Source of the DNA: CAZVBV01 sp964509975
GTDB lineage: Bacteria > Patescibacteriota > Gracilibacteria > UBA4473
Length of the DNA stretch: 21,494 nt
Assembly (NCBI GenBank): GCA_964509975.1
Contig: CAZDZO010000018.1
Location: forward strand, 1 to 21,494
Direction: 5' to 3'
The notes under the pieces are model-generated. The model had not been told where the DNA came from. It did not search any database and saw nothing but the letters and a program-made list of their open reading frames with translations. The number at the start of each line of letters is the position of its first letter. The first letter of the stretch is position 1. Shown one piece after another: positions 1 to 11,100 of the stretch. Both the position numbers and the translations under genes were made by a program.

Positions 1-3000
1 ATTTAACTTTTGGAACGGGCAATGGAGCTGAACGAATGCGAATCGATCCTACTGGAAACGTCGGTATTGGCGACACCACCCCTTCTACGGCTCTCGATGT
101 TGCCGGAACGGTAACCGCAACGGCCTTCGTCGGAGATGGATCTGGACTGACGGGAATTGCGAGTACTGTTTCAGGTCTCACTGATACCACTATTACCTCC
201 ATCGCTTCTGGAGAATTGCTTAAGTGGAATGGAACCGCATGGGTCAATAACACTCTTGCTGAAGCCGGTATCCAAGCCGCCGGATCATATCAACCACTTG
301 ACGCTGATCTTACAGACTTAGCAGATGGAACGTTAACAGCCACAAAAGTACAATACGGATCCTACATGATTCCCTCTGCCGGAACCTCTGGACAAGTCTG
401 GAAATCTGATGGTTCAGGAGTTGGTGGCTGGGGAACAGATAACAACACCACCTACTCTGTAGGTGATGGAGGACTTACTCAAAAAAACTTTACAACCACA
501 CTTAAAACAAAACTTGATGGCATTGAGACAAGTGCTACCGCTGATCAATCAGCCAGTGAAATCCTCACCGCGATTAAGACTGTTGATGGTAGCGGATCTG
601 GCCTTGATGCCGATACCGTTGACACACTCAGTAGTGGGAGCTTCTTGAGATCAGATGCAAATGATACTTTCACAGGAAAATTAGATTATACTCCTGACAC
701 AGGAGTTATTTTGTCGCTTGACGGAAAAACTGTCTTAGAAAGACATACTGTTGGTGGAGCGGTAAGTTTTGGAGCCGATGATTCTTTGGTGCTTGGTGCA
801 GGAGAAGCACGAAGTACAATGGTATCAAACCTTGGAGCACTTACTGGAGAACAAGTCTACATTGGAGCAGAAAGTGGAATTAACTTTTATACACACCCTG
901 ATAACTGGACTGNNNNNNNNNNCTGGCGGATGGGCATTGCGAAAAACAATGACCTTTAACAGTTCTGGAAACTTAACACTTCCTGGAACCGTTGATGGAC
1001 GAGATGTTTCAACTGATGGAACGAAACTCGATACTATTGCCACCAATGCGAATAACTATGTTCATCCAACCACCGCGGGCAACAAGCATATTCCAACTGG
1101 TGGTGCCTCTGGACAATTCCTCAAATACTCTGCATCCGGTACAGCCGTATGGGCGGCTGATAACAATACCACCTATCCTTATGCGATTAACTCTGTTGGA
1201 ACATCCGGACAAGTCTGGAAATCTGATGGTTCAGGAGTTGGTGGCTGGGGAACGGATAATAATACTACTTACTCTGTAGGAGATGGTGGATTAACGGAAA
1301 AGAACTTTACCTCTGCTCTCAATACAAAACTAGCCGGTATAGAAACAAGTGCCACCGCTGATCAATCAGCTAGCGAGATTCTTACCGCCATCAAAACCGT
1401 TGATGGTTCTGGTTCCGGTCTCGATGCTGACCTCCTTGATGGTATCGATATCAACCGAATACTCTCACAAAAAACTGATATTGGATCTGGTATCGACCTC
1501 GATACACTCGTCACTACAGGTCTCTATCACCAAAATTCAAATTCCGGTGCCACTGCTGGAACACATTATCCTATTGCTCTCGCTGGTATGCTCGAAGTCA
1601 TTGAAGATGGATCTATGGTCTATCAAAAATACACACGATACAGTGCTCCCAATACGGTTTATGTTCGTGTACGATACAGCGCTGTCTGGTCATCTTGGAA
1701 TGCACAATACTCAGGTTCTCTTGCAGGAGATGTAACCGGTACTCAGAGCTCAACCAATATTGCTTCCAATGTTGTGGGAGCAAATGAACTCAATGTCACT
1801 GGAAATGGAACCACTGCACAATATTTGAGATCTGATGCTGATGGATCTTTTTCTTGGGCAACCCCTACATCTCTCTCCGAAGCACAAGTCGAAGGCTACA
1901 TTGCCAATGATGTCACGACTAACTACGTCCCACGAGACAATGGAACCAAACTCGTAACAGGAACGATTTATGATAATGGAACAAATATTGGGATTGGAAC
2001 GACGAGTCCAACTGCGAAATTAGATGTTTATGGATCTGTAAAACTTTCAGACGGTTATTACAATCTCTATTATCCCGCTGGACAAACAAAGACTCTCCCA
2101 CTCGGAACTTCTTCCTGGATCAAATTAGCTACTTTAGGAAATCGTGGTTATACACGTATCCGAATTGGAACCGGGTCTACGAATAGTGAAGAGGAAGCTG
2201 AAATTGAAATCATTAGTACCTATGCGACTGCGCTAACAGTCATAAATGTAAAACGTCAAAGTTACAACACACATTTAGAAGAAATTCGTGTCACGGGAAC
2301 TGATGGAGCCAATAAGTCTGTCTATGCTAAAATTAGAACCACTTCTTTTGCGCCAATGGTAAGGTGGCGAATCATAGAAAGTAAAACCCTCGTTAGTATT
2401 GATAATGTCGAAGAAACCCCAACGGGTGGTGCTGCGTTACTTGTCAGCGGAAAACAAATAATAGCAACGAATGCTGATATGAGCATCGCGGGGAATGTTG
2501 GGATTGGGACGAGTAATCCAGGATATTTATTGGATTTGGCTACAACTGATGAATATCAATTAGCTTTCCAAAGAACAGGAGTTAGTAATAAATGGGGGCT
2601 AGGTTCTGATGCTAACGGAATGTATTTTAGAGATTTAACTGGGGGAGAATTACCTCTTTTCCTTAAAGAAGATGGTAACGTCGGTATCGGAACAGCGGGA
2701 CCGCAACTTCCTCTTCATGTAGATGGAGACGCAAGGGTTCAAGATCTTATTGTAGGAAATTCTTCTGCAACAAATCTTCCATTGAGTAACATTCATATCA
2801 AAAATAGTACTTCCGCAACATTTCGTTTGGAAGATCTAGATAATACAAATCTAGTAACACTTATGACCACCGACGAAGGCAGTGGATTTTCAATAACTGA
2901 TAGTACTAATTCAAATACTTTGTTTTTTGGAGATGAAGATGGAAACGTTGGAATCGGGACGACAAGTCCAAGAGCACTATTAACTTTAAACACAGAAACA

Positions 3001-6000
3001 AGTGAAGCTACTGAATTATTATTGGATGGAGAAGTGAATAACGACAAATTAATTTATTTTAGAAATTGGGCTAATTCAGAAACTTCAAGTAATTTTGATA
3101 ATTCTGTTTTTATTGGGACTAGATTAGATGATACAGGAACTTTAGGAACTGTTAGTTCTAGTGGAACACACAATAACATTTTAAACTGGAATGAAACTGG
3201 AAACGTCGGGATCGGAAACACCTCCCCTACTCAAAAACTCGACGTCACCGGAACTGTAAAAGCCACCGCCTTCGTGGGAGATGGATCTGGACTCACAGGC
3301 GTTGGAACTGGAGATATCACAGCCGTTAACTCTGGAGTAGGAACAAAAGGAGGCGGAACCTCTGGCAGTGTCACTATTGAATTTGATTGTAGTGAAGTCG
3401 ATGGAAACCAACTCACCTGCACTGGAGAAGAGTTGCAAGTAATCGAAGGAGCTGGATCCGGTCTCGATGCTGACCTCCTTGATGGACAAACTGGAACTTA
3501 TTGGAGAGATTACAAATGGAATAGTGCAAATGGTTCATCATCAGATCTAGATACAGCATTCACTGCTGGAACAGGATGGTGGGCCAATAGTGCAGTAAAC
3601 ACGCCTTCAACCTACGGTACCTTCTTCAATATAGTTGGACAAGGGCTCACTTACAACGGAACCAATAATTGGCTTAATCAAGTAGCTATAGGAACAGATG
3701 CTACCATGTGGCTACGTCAAAAAATAAATACTGGATCATTTACGGCATGGAAAGAAATTTGGAATTCTGGATCTGATGGAACGGGTTCCGGTCTCGATGC
3801 TGACCTCCTCGATGGACAAAGTGGGGCATATTATCTTGATGACACCACACTCTCCGAAGCACAAGTCGAAGGCTACATTGCTAATGATGTCACGACTAAC
3901 TACGTCCCACGAGACAATGGAACCAAACTTGTAACAGGAACGATTTATGATAATGGAACAAATGTCGGTATTGGAACAAGTAGTCCAGGAGAAGAATTAC
4001 AAGTAATAGGAGATATTAGTTTGAATGTTTTTTCTGCTGGCTCAACAGTAGATAGAAGAATAGGAATAGGAACTATAACTACAGGTGCATTAACAAATCA
4101 TTGGGGCGGAATACAATTCACGGAAGATTCAGGTAATAATCAAGAACTTCATTTTTTTACTAGTGCTAGTGGTACTACATCAACAGAAAAAATGATAATT
4201 AATAAAGTAGGAAGAATTGGTATCGGAACAACAGCTCCTCTATCCCTTCTCCACCTTGGTGGTACTCCGGGAACTGTTGCTTCTGGTTTAACTTTTGGAG
4301 ATGGAGATACGGGGTTGTATGAGAGTTCGGATGATCGTCTTGTCGTTTCTATTGCGGGATCATCAAAATTTGAATGGCGTAATACAACCGGAACATTTGG
4401 TTCGTTAACATCAGCTGGTGGACAAATTGGTGCTGCTGCAGCAACGGCAACGAGTCCTGCTTTGAACTTCACTGATGATGCTAATACAGGTATCGGAAAA
4501 GCCGCTGACGACCAACTCTCTCTCATCGCTGGAGGCGTAGAAATGCTCCGACTGGTAGAAGGAACCAGTGATTATCTCCGAGTACCAAATAATGTCTGGA
4601 TCTCAGGAGTTGATACCGCCGGAACCGGCGTTGTAAACATGATGAAAGTAAACGCCAACGATGAAATTGAAATCGGTGGACAACTTAATATCGGAACGCT
4701 CGGGCTCGCGGAAGACAGTGGAGCAGTAACCTTGGTCAATATGCCAGTGTCTGCTACTCCTGCCGCTGGAACCGATGAGAGTTATACCTTTGCGATTGAT
4801 AATGATTCGATCCTGACAGTCTTCGCTGAAGCGGACAGCTCTGGCGGAATTCAAAATTCAGGAGTCGGTATTGGAACAACCACACCTTCCACTGCTCTTG
4901 AAGTTGCGGGAACGGTGACGGCTACGGCCTTTGTGGGAGATGGATCTGGACTGACTGGAATTGCCGCTACGGTTGCGGACCTTACTGATACGACAATTTC
5001 TTCTATTGCTTCTGGTGAAGTATTGAAATGGAATGGAAGCGCATGGATTAATAACACCTTAGCGGAAGCCGGTATTAGTACTACTGCTGGAACTGTCACC
5101 AGTGTTACCGCTGGAACTGGAATGACACAAACCGGAACCTCAACCATCAATCCAACACTCAATGTAATCAGTCATGGTGGAACAGCCGGAAGTATAGGAA
5201 CACTTACAGTGGGAGCCGATAATGTCGGTGTAAATCTCGGAACAACGAGTACGACAGCGTATCGAGGAGATCTCGGAGACACTGCCTACACCGATCGACT
5301 TAAATGGGATGGAGGTTCCTCAGGATTAACCGCCACAACAGGACGATCTTCTTTGGGACTGACAAATATCTACACTCATGCGATTGATTCCGCCGGAACT
5401 TCTGGACAGATTTGGATATCAGATGGATCTGGTCGTGGTGGTTGGGGAACCGATAATATTGGAACTGACAACCAAACTTGTGCAGAAGTCTCCGGATGTG
5501 TCGTAGACGCAATTACGAATGATACTTCCGTCCTCAAAAGCGACCTCGCAAACTCTGGAACACTGGGATTTGAATGGGCCGACGGTGAGGTGGCAGACAA
5601 TATTACCGCTTCTAATTACTTACCACTTGCAGGAGGAGTTTTAGTCGGAACCATAAATTATTCTCCTGATACAGGAGTCATCTTATCTCTTGATGGAAAA
5701 ACAGCCCTTCAAAGACACTCTGCCAGCGGAGCACTAAGTTTTGGTGCTGACGAAGGATTATTACTCGGAGCAGGAGAAGCCAGAAGCACCATGGCAGCAA
5801 ATGTTTCTCTGGGAGGTGAACAGCTTCATCTTGGAGCAGAAACAGGCATTAAATTTTACACCCATCCTAATAATTGGACTGGTGGATGGGAATTACGAAA
5901 CGAGATGACCTTTAACACTTCTGGAAATCTTATAGTTCCAGGAACCGTAACCGCTACGAACATAGGTGTCGGAACAGCGACTCCTGAAACAAAACTCCAT

Positions 6001-7569
6001 ATTCACGATGCTACGGGAGCTCCTTCCACAACGTATGCAACAAACATCACCAGTGCTGGATTTAAACTTGGAGCAGCTGGAACCGGGACGGGACTTCTTG
6101 CTGGAATTAGTCCAGATGCTTCCTACACTTGGTTACAATCCCAAAACACAGATAGCTCAGAAAAGAATTTATCACTGAATCCTGTAGGCGGAAATGTCGG
6201 TATTGGAACAACCACACCTTCCACTGCTCTTGAAGTTGCGGGAACGGTGACGGCTACGGCCTTTGTGGGAGATGGATCTGGACTGACTGGAATTGCCGCT
6301 ACGGTTGCGGACCTTACTGATACGACAATTTCTTCTATTGCTTCTGGTGAAGTATTGAAATGGAATGGAAGCGCATGGATTAATAACACCTTAGCGGAAG
6401 CCGGTATTAGTACTACTGCTGGAACTGTCACCAGTGTTACCGCTGGAACTGGAATGACACAAACCGGAACCTCAACCATCAATCCAACACTCAATGTAAT
6501 CAGTCATGGTGGAACAGCCGGAAGTATAGGAACACTTACAGTGGGAGCCGATAATGTCGGTGTAAATCTCGGAACAACGAGTACGACAGCGTATCGAGGA
6601 GATCTCGGAGACACTGCCTACACCGATCGACTTAAATGGGATGGAGGTTCCTCAGGATTAACCGCCACAACAGGACGATCTTCTTTGGGACTGACAAATA
6701 TCTACACTCATGCAATTGATTCCGAAGGAACTCCTGAACAAGTCTGGAAATCAGATGGAGATGGTCGTGGTGTTTGGGGAGTCGCTCCCAGCTTCTCAGG
6801 CACTCTCGCCGGAGACGTAACCGGAACGCAGAGTGCTACCGTCGTAGGAAATGATTCTCATTTACACACCTCTGGAACTATTTCTGGATTGGTAGTAGGA
6901 AATTTCACTTCTTCAAATATTTCCCAATGGACCAATAACTCTGGATATATCACCTCTACCGATAATACTAGTGGATATGCTGGAGGCCTATACAATTCTG
7001 ACAATAGAACCATTTCTCCTTCAGAATATCCCGTTCGTCAATTGAAATTTGGATTTACATCATGGGACAATGATGACAGTTCTCCATATGCTGACTTCAT
7101 TCATATGAGAAGTTATCAAGATTCTTCAGGAGGATTAGACAATCTCGTGATGTTTAAGAAAAATGGTATCGGAATGAGACTCTGGCAACAAACTTATGGA
7201 AGTGCAACTCCGTATGCAACGTATAAAGATGTTGCCTTCACCGACGGTAATGTGGCTACTGCCACAGCGTTAGCAGCTAACGGAGCAAACTGCGACCCAG
7301 GATGGGCACCTCTGGGAGTAGATGCTTCAGGAGCCGTTGAATCCTGTACCAATTATGAAGCAGAGATCAATAATTCTGTTGGACTACGAACCGCTCTTTC
7401 TGATGAAACCGGAACTGGCGTTGCGGTCTTTGGCACATCACCAACAATTAGTGGCCCAACAATCACTACTGGAAGTGATGCTAATGCTATCACCATCGGT
7501 GGTACTGGTGGAACCGCGAAAATCTACTGGGACAATTCCGCCGAAGAACTCGTAATTGAAGTCAACTAA
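1..7569 (+). CDS. Giant phage-tail-fibre-like repeat protein (5' partial, interrupted by an assembly gap)
   Basis: The reading frame is open from the left edge (codons start at position 3) to the TAA at 7567-7569. It is in frame 3 before the N gap and frame 1 after it. Joining the flanks at a shared 'ctg' (13 bases removed) gives one frame of about 2,517 residues. Its content is typical of phage tail fibres: at least eleven VGIG repeats of the type GNVGIGTTSPTAKLDV, each often followed by ATAFVGDGSGLTG; TADQSASEIL linkers; SGLDADLLDG repeats; two pyocin-knob-like modules; and a fibre-like C-terminal part (6970-7251). The protein is Gly/Thr/Ser/Asp-rich with very few Cys, in contrast to its downstream neighbour. 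It ends in WDNSAEELVIEVN with no S74 intramolecular chaperone domain. No phage structural gene is beside it. A surface adhesin built from fibre modules is my inference; a prophage fibre is the alternative. The ATG at 36 is internal, and the true start and any signal peptide lie outside the window. Confidence 0.88.
693..993 (+). repeat. Fibre module A, copy 1 (PDTGVILSLDGKT to SGNLTLPGTV)
   Basis: About 95 residues whose protein sequence closely parallels 5665-5949. Shared landmarks are PDTGVILSLDGKT, SFGAD, LGAGEARSTM, GIxFYTHPxNWTGGW and MTFNxSGNL. The copies differ at many synonymous sites, so this duplication is older than the 529-bp one. The N gap lies inside copy 1, and copy 2 supplies the template showing how the gap should close. 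Confidence 0.85.
913..922. other. Ten-N scaffold gap, probably a zero-length gap with overlapping flanks
   Basis: The left flank ends in aactggactg and the right flank begins ctggcggatgg. Merging the shared ctg gives codons for NWTGGWALR, matching NWTGGWELR encoded around 5872-5898 in the same gene. The merge also restores one reading frame. The Ns are therefore probably a default placeholder and not missing sequence. Confidence 0.85.
1453..1713 (+). other. Pyocin-knob-like module 1 in the fibre-like protein
   Basis: The segment reads GSGIDLDTLVTTGLYHQ, then THYPIALAGMLEV, then YQKYTRY, then VYVRVRYSAVWSSWNAQ. This pattern (a 'dLdtl.t.GlYh' opening, a hydrophobic 'G.LeV' strand, and a closing 'R.ry...WssW') is that of the pyocin knob family found in tail fibres and R-pyocin fibres. 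In those proteins the knobs are carried along the fibre and may bind glycans. The family call comes from pattern recognition only. Confidence 0.7.
1873..1986 (+). repeat. 114-bp direct repeat (LSEAQVEGYIAND), copy 1
   Basis: Matches 3850-3963 with two single-base differences. It encodes LSEAQVEGYIANDV followed by VPRDNGTKLVTGTIYDNGTN, directly before a VGIG repeat. The spacing is 1,977 bp, or 659 codons. Confidence 0.9.
3484..3768 (+). other. Pyocin-knob-like module 2 in the fibre-like protein
   Basis: After LLDGQTG comes YWRDYKWNSANGSSSDLDTAF, a Gly/Trp-rich strand, then NWLNQVAIGTDATMWLRQK and SFTAWKEIWNSG. The 'NqvAi......lR......W.eIwn.g' ending is typical of knob modules. The segment sits between two SGLDADLLDG repeats, so it looks like a cassette. 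It diverges strongly from module 1, suggesting separate acquisition. Confidence 0.65.
3850..3963 (+). repeat. 114-bp direct repeat (LSEAQVEGYIAND), copy 2
   Basis: Partner of 1873-1986. Both differences are C-to-T changes in third codon positions and are silent. Its position before a VGIG repeat is the same as in copy 1. Confidence 0.9.
4864..5392 (+). repeat. 529-bp direct repeat in the fibre gene, copy 1
   Basis: By eye, identical to 6196-6724 except for one base (G at 5382, A at 6714, silent). The first 518 bp match without interruption. It runs from a VGIG repeat through the SGLTGIAATVADL, SVTAGTGMTQTG and AYRGDLGDTAYTD strings to THAIDS. The spacing is 1,332 bp (444 codons), so recombination between the copies would delete or duplicate 444 residues in frame. 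Confidence 0.95.
5665..5949 (+). repeat. Fibre module A, copy 2
   Basis: This is the intact counterpart of 693-993. It reads through NWTGGWELRNEMTFNTSGNL without interruption. It follows a NYLPLAGG linker, a common tail-fibre connector, and precedes the tenth VGIG repeat. Confidence 0.85.
6196..6724 (+). repeat. 529-bp direct repeat in the fibre gene, copy 2
   Basis: Partner of 4864-5392. After the repeat the two sequences diverge at once: copy 1 continues SAGTSGQIW and copy 2 SEGTPEQVW. The near-identity, including third codon positions, points to a recent duplication or gene conversion. Confidence 0.95.
6970..7251 (+). other. C-terminal fibre-like module
   Basis: Contains GLYNSDNRTISPSEYPVRQ, then DNLVMFKKNGIGMRLWQQ, then YATYKDVAFTDGNVATATAL. 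Similar strings occur near the C-terminus of tail fibres, commonly leading into the tip. Here it is followed only by a short CDPGW...SCTNYEAE segment with two Cys and a GPTITTGSDANAITIGG strand before the stop. Confidence 0.55.
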
Positions 7570-7616
7570 CCGCTTTTCCCTTTTAATATAATTTTTCACA
7601 AAATCTTTTCTTGTAC
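7570..7616 (+). promoter_or_regulatory. AT-rich intergenic spacer with a -10-like hexamer
   Basis: This is the only non-coding DNA in the window. A perfect TATAAT lies at 7587-7592, about 25 bp before the ATG at 7617. I see no convincing -35 hexamer 16-18 bp upstream, no inverted repeat that could be a terminator, and no Shine-Dalgarno sequence before the ATG (upstream bases are tcttttcttgtac). Transcription from here would give a very short leader. Alternatively the two genes are co-transcribed and the hexamer is chance in AT-rich DNA. Confidence 0.35.
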
Positions 7617-8186
7617 ATGAATCGACCCCTCAAAGCTCTTATCCTTACTCTACTTCACTCCGTTCAACGGAGATGGAATAAGGTAAGTTCTCTCTCCCAT
7701 TTGGCGAAGAGAGTTAGAGAGAGGGCGTCTTCCCTTTTCCGCATTGCGCGGAAGAGCTGGGATATGGTGAAAGGAAACAAAGCATGGTCATCCTGGCTTA
7801 ACCCTGTCCTCGTGAAATCGGGGAAGGATCGGACTAAAACTTGGAATATGGTTTCAATCGCTAGCGCCGCACTTTTGAAAATCTATCGCTTTGCTTTGTA
7901 TGTAAGAGACCTCTTCACCCGATTCCGGACAAACTGGAATGATTGGTGGAATTCTTGTACACATTTTTTGTTCAAGGAAGGAAGGTTTGTAAAGAAAGTC
8001 GCCATCTTCAATATCATCGCCCTCTGTCTCCAAATTATTGGAACCGCTGTTCCGATGATGGAGATTCCGAGTTATCCCCTCTCAACAAATGTGACGCAAG
8101 AAAAAACTTCCTTTGACACGACGTCTCAGCAACTCGTCACCAGCATTTTTTCTTTTCCTGATGCATTTGCTGCACAAGGGTGTGAT
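7617..8186 (+). other. Extended basic N-terminal leader with export signal
   Basis: Residues 1-127 are rich in Lys, Arg and Trp (for example RRWNK, RVRERASS, RFRTNWNDWW) and look cytoplasmic. A hydrophobic stretch at residues 128-150 (VAIFNIIALCLQIIGTAVP) could span the membrane. A second moderately hydrophobic stretch ends in SFPDAFAAQGC at residues 179-189, where AFA-AQ resembles a signal-peptidase I site. The Cys-rich ectodomain starts immediately after. Either the whole leader is an unusually long signal peptide, or the protein stays anchored by the 128-150 helix. I do not recognise the basic region as a known family. Confidence 0.6.
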
Positions 8187-11100
8187 GAGCAATGTTCCGG
8201 TAAGACAGATTGTTCCGTTGGGGTCTGTTATGATTATCCAGGAACTATTGCCCCCGCATGTGGGACTTGTAGTTTAGCAGATTGTAATATTTCAGGAGTT
8301 CCTGCCTGTTTGGGGTATGAGGGATGTAAATGTAGTAGTGGTGGAATTCCCCTCTGTAGTGAACAAGGTGAGCCATGTGTCGGTAATGAAGATTGTTGTC
8401 TCAGTGATCCTGAATTGTTCTGTGATGTAGACTCCTGTGAGGAGGTATCATCAAATTGTGGAGCGGGACAGTATAAACCATCCACAACTTGTATAAACGT
8501 AGGCGCCGGATACTACTCTCCTGCAAATAATAATAGCCGATACGATTGTTCTGCAGGATACTATGGATCAAGTACTACTAATTCTACGAGCACCTGTAAT
8601 GGACTGTGTACGGCAGGATATTACTGTCCTGCCGGGTCAACAAGTGCTACCGCTGATAACTGTGGCACCAACTGTTATTGTGTCGAAGGATCAACAACAC
8701 AATGTAACGCCGCTTGTCCAACAAACTCTACTTCTCCCTCTACATCTGATGCCCTCAACGATTGTGATGGTAATGGAGGATGGCACGACTGTGACGATGG
8801 AACCTGTAATCAGTCCTCTGCCGGATACTATTCTCCAACTGACAACGATTCTCAGTATCAGTGTGGGAGTAATAACGCTTATTCTTCTACGGGAGCAAGT
8901 AGTTGCTCTACGGTAAGTTCTGGATATTACTCTACGGGAGGGACTTCTACTACGAGAACCGGTCAAAGTCAGTGTGCCACTAATGACTATTGTCTTAGTG
9001 GTGTAAGTTATGACTGTCCCTCAAACTCCGGTGCTCCTGCTGGATCAAATGAGCTTAGTGATTGTGACGGTAATGCGGGATATTACTCTTGTGCTGATGG
9101 AACCTGTAATGCCGCTGGAGCGGGATACTACTCCGCAACTAATAACGATAGTCGATACGACTGTGCCGCTGGATACTATGGATCCTCAACAACAAATTCT
9201 TCCAATACTTGTAATGGATCCTGTAGTGCAAACTGTTACTGTGTCGCTCGATCAACCGCTGCGTGTAATGCTTCTTGTCCGACAAATTCTTCTTCTCCTT
9301 CGGGATCTGATGCCCTCAACGATTGTGATGGGAACGGAGGATGGCACGACTGTGACGATGGAACCTGTAATCAATCCTCAGTCAATTACTACTCCCCAAA
9401 TGACAACGATGCACAAACTGCGTGTCCGGCCAATTCTGGATCTCCAGCAGGTTCTGATGCCGTAGCTGATTGTGACGGGAATGCGGGATATTACAGTTGT
9501 TCTGATGGAACCTGTAATGTCGCTGGTGCTGGATACTATTCTCCGACAAATAATGATAGTCGATACCAATGTGATGCCGGATATTATGGAACCAGTACAA
9601 CTAATTCTGTAAGCACTTGTAATGGTGCCTGTACCGCCAATTATTATTGTACCGCTGGATCTACTTCCGCCACACAAAATTCCTGTCCATCCAACTCCAC
9701 ATCTCCCGCAGGGTCAGATGCCGTAAGTGACTGTGACGGAAATGCCGGTTATTACGATTGTGCTGATGGAACCTGTAATGTTGCCGGTACGGGATACTAT
9801 TCCCCTGCCGATGACGATGCACGGTATCAATGTCCAATAAACTCAACAACGACAACCACGACTGCTTCTGCTCTGAGTCAATGTGTTGGGAATGCCGGAT
9901 ACTACGACTGTCAGGATGGCACCTGTAATGTCGCGGGAGCGGGATATTGGTCTGCTGCTAATAGCAATTCTCGAGCAACCTGTGACGGTGGTCGCTGTGG
10001 ATCGAGTACAACAAATTCTGCCAGCACCTGTAATGGTGCCTGTACAGCGAACTACTACTGTCCTGCCGGATCAACCTCTGCCACACAAAACGGATGTCCA
10101 GCCAACTCAACCTCTCCTTCTAGTTCCGATGCTCTCAATGATTGTGACGGGAATGCGGGATATTATGACTGTGCCGATGGAACCTGTAATACCGTCGGTA
10201 CTGGATACTATTCCCCACATGATAATGATGGACGAACCGCGTGTCCGAACAACTCCGCTTCGGGCGGATCGGGAACAGATGCCGATGAACTGACTGATTG
10301 TGACGGAAACGCAGGGTACTATGCCTGTGGAGATGGTACTTGTAATGTTGCTGGAGCCGGTTACTACTCTCCAACCAATGACGACAGTCGATATGACTGT
10401 GCCGCCGGATATTACGGAACCAGCACCACCAATTCTACCAGTTCTTGTAATGGAGCCTGTCCAGGAAATTCATCCTCCCCAGCCGGATCGGATAATATAA
10501 ACGACTGTGATGGAAACTGTGGATATTACGATTGTGCGGATGGGACTTGTGATGAAGCCGGAGCCGGATACTACTCTGCCAATGACAATGATGCCCGAGC
10601 TGTTTGTGCGGCCGGATATTATGGAACCAGTACAACCAACTGTGACAACACCTGTGATGGAGCCTGTCCGCCCAATTCCTCCTCTCCCTCCGGGTCGAAT
10701 AACATAAACGATTGTGACGGTAACTGTGGATACTACAGTTGTGCTGATGGCACCTGTAATGTTGCTGGAGCGGGATACTATTCTCCAAATGATGACGACA
10801 GTCGATATGACTGTGCCGCAAATTATTATGGAAACAATACAACAAACTGTACCAGTTCTTGTGATGCTGCATGTCCGATACACTCCACCTCTCCAGCAGG
10901 ATCTGATACACCCGCTGATTGTGATGGTGATGCTGGTTGGATTGGTTGTAGTGATCTCGTTTGTGATATGTCTGGTCCAGGATATTACTCTCCTCATGAT
11001 AATGATGCTCAATCACCTTGTGGATCTAATAATCTTTACTCTGCTGGAAACGTTGGAAGCTGTACAACCGTAAGTTCAGGATATTATTCTACGGGAGGAA

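Larger units (their letters stand above)
60..6240 (+). repeat. Dispersed VGIG repeats of the fibre-like protein (11 copies)
   Basis: The motif is (G)N-V/I-G-I/V-G-T-x-x-P followed by a short hydrophobic strand such as TAKLDV. It begins at 60, 1987, 2497, 2680, 2947, 3205, 3964, 4216, 4864, 5962 and 6196. Copies at 60, 3205, 4864 and 6196 continue into the TATAFVGDGSGLTG-type extension. This motif is common in phage tail-fibre and S74-peptidase-type proteins, where it forms part of the beta-rich shaft. Here the copies are separated by unrelated inserts of different length and base composition, so they appear to act as joints between modules. Confidence 0.85.

Noticed and set aside
769..959. 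Gene 1 as two separate or frameshifted genes overlapping around 769-959
   Set aside because: The overlap arises only because the N run was given an arbitrary length. Joining at the shared ctg gives one frame that matches the paralogous segment at 5665-5949.
4864..6724. Insertion sequence or transposon behind the long direct repeats
   Set aside because: The repeats are wholly in-frame structural coding sequence; no transposase, terminal inverted repeats or target-site duplications are seen.
1..7569. Prophage tail operon
   Set aside because: Only the fibre-like gene is visible. The next gene is a Cys-rich giant with an export leader, not a phage structural or lysis gene. Upstream sequence could still change this view.
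7570..7616. Rho-independent terminator between the genes
   Set aside because: T-rich stretches are present, but there is no GC-rich stem-loop before them.
7690..7723. CTCTCTC / GAGAGAG inverted repeat as an RNA hairpin or terminator
   Set aside because: The stem is only 6-7 bp of low-complexity CT/GA sequence, lies inside the coding sequence and has no U tract.
9010..11016. Many open frames of 60-193 codons on both strands within the arrays, including His/Tyr-rich and Ile/Thr/Ser-rich antisense ones
   Set aside because: They recur in step with the repeat unit and have low-complexity products; they are by-products of the stop-poor codon composition (TGT, GGA, ACC, TAT) of the real + strand frame.
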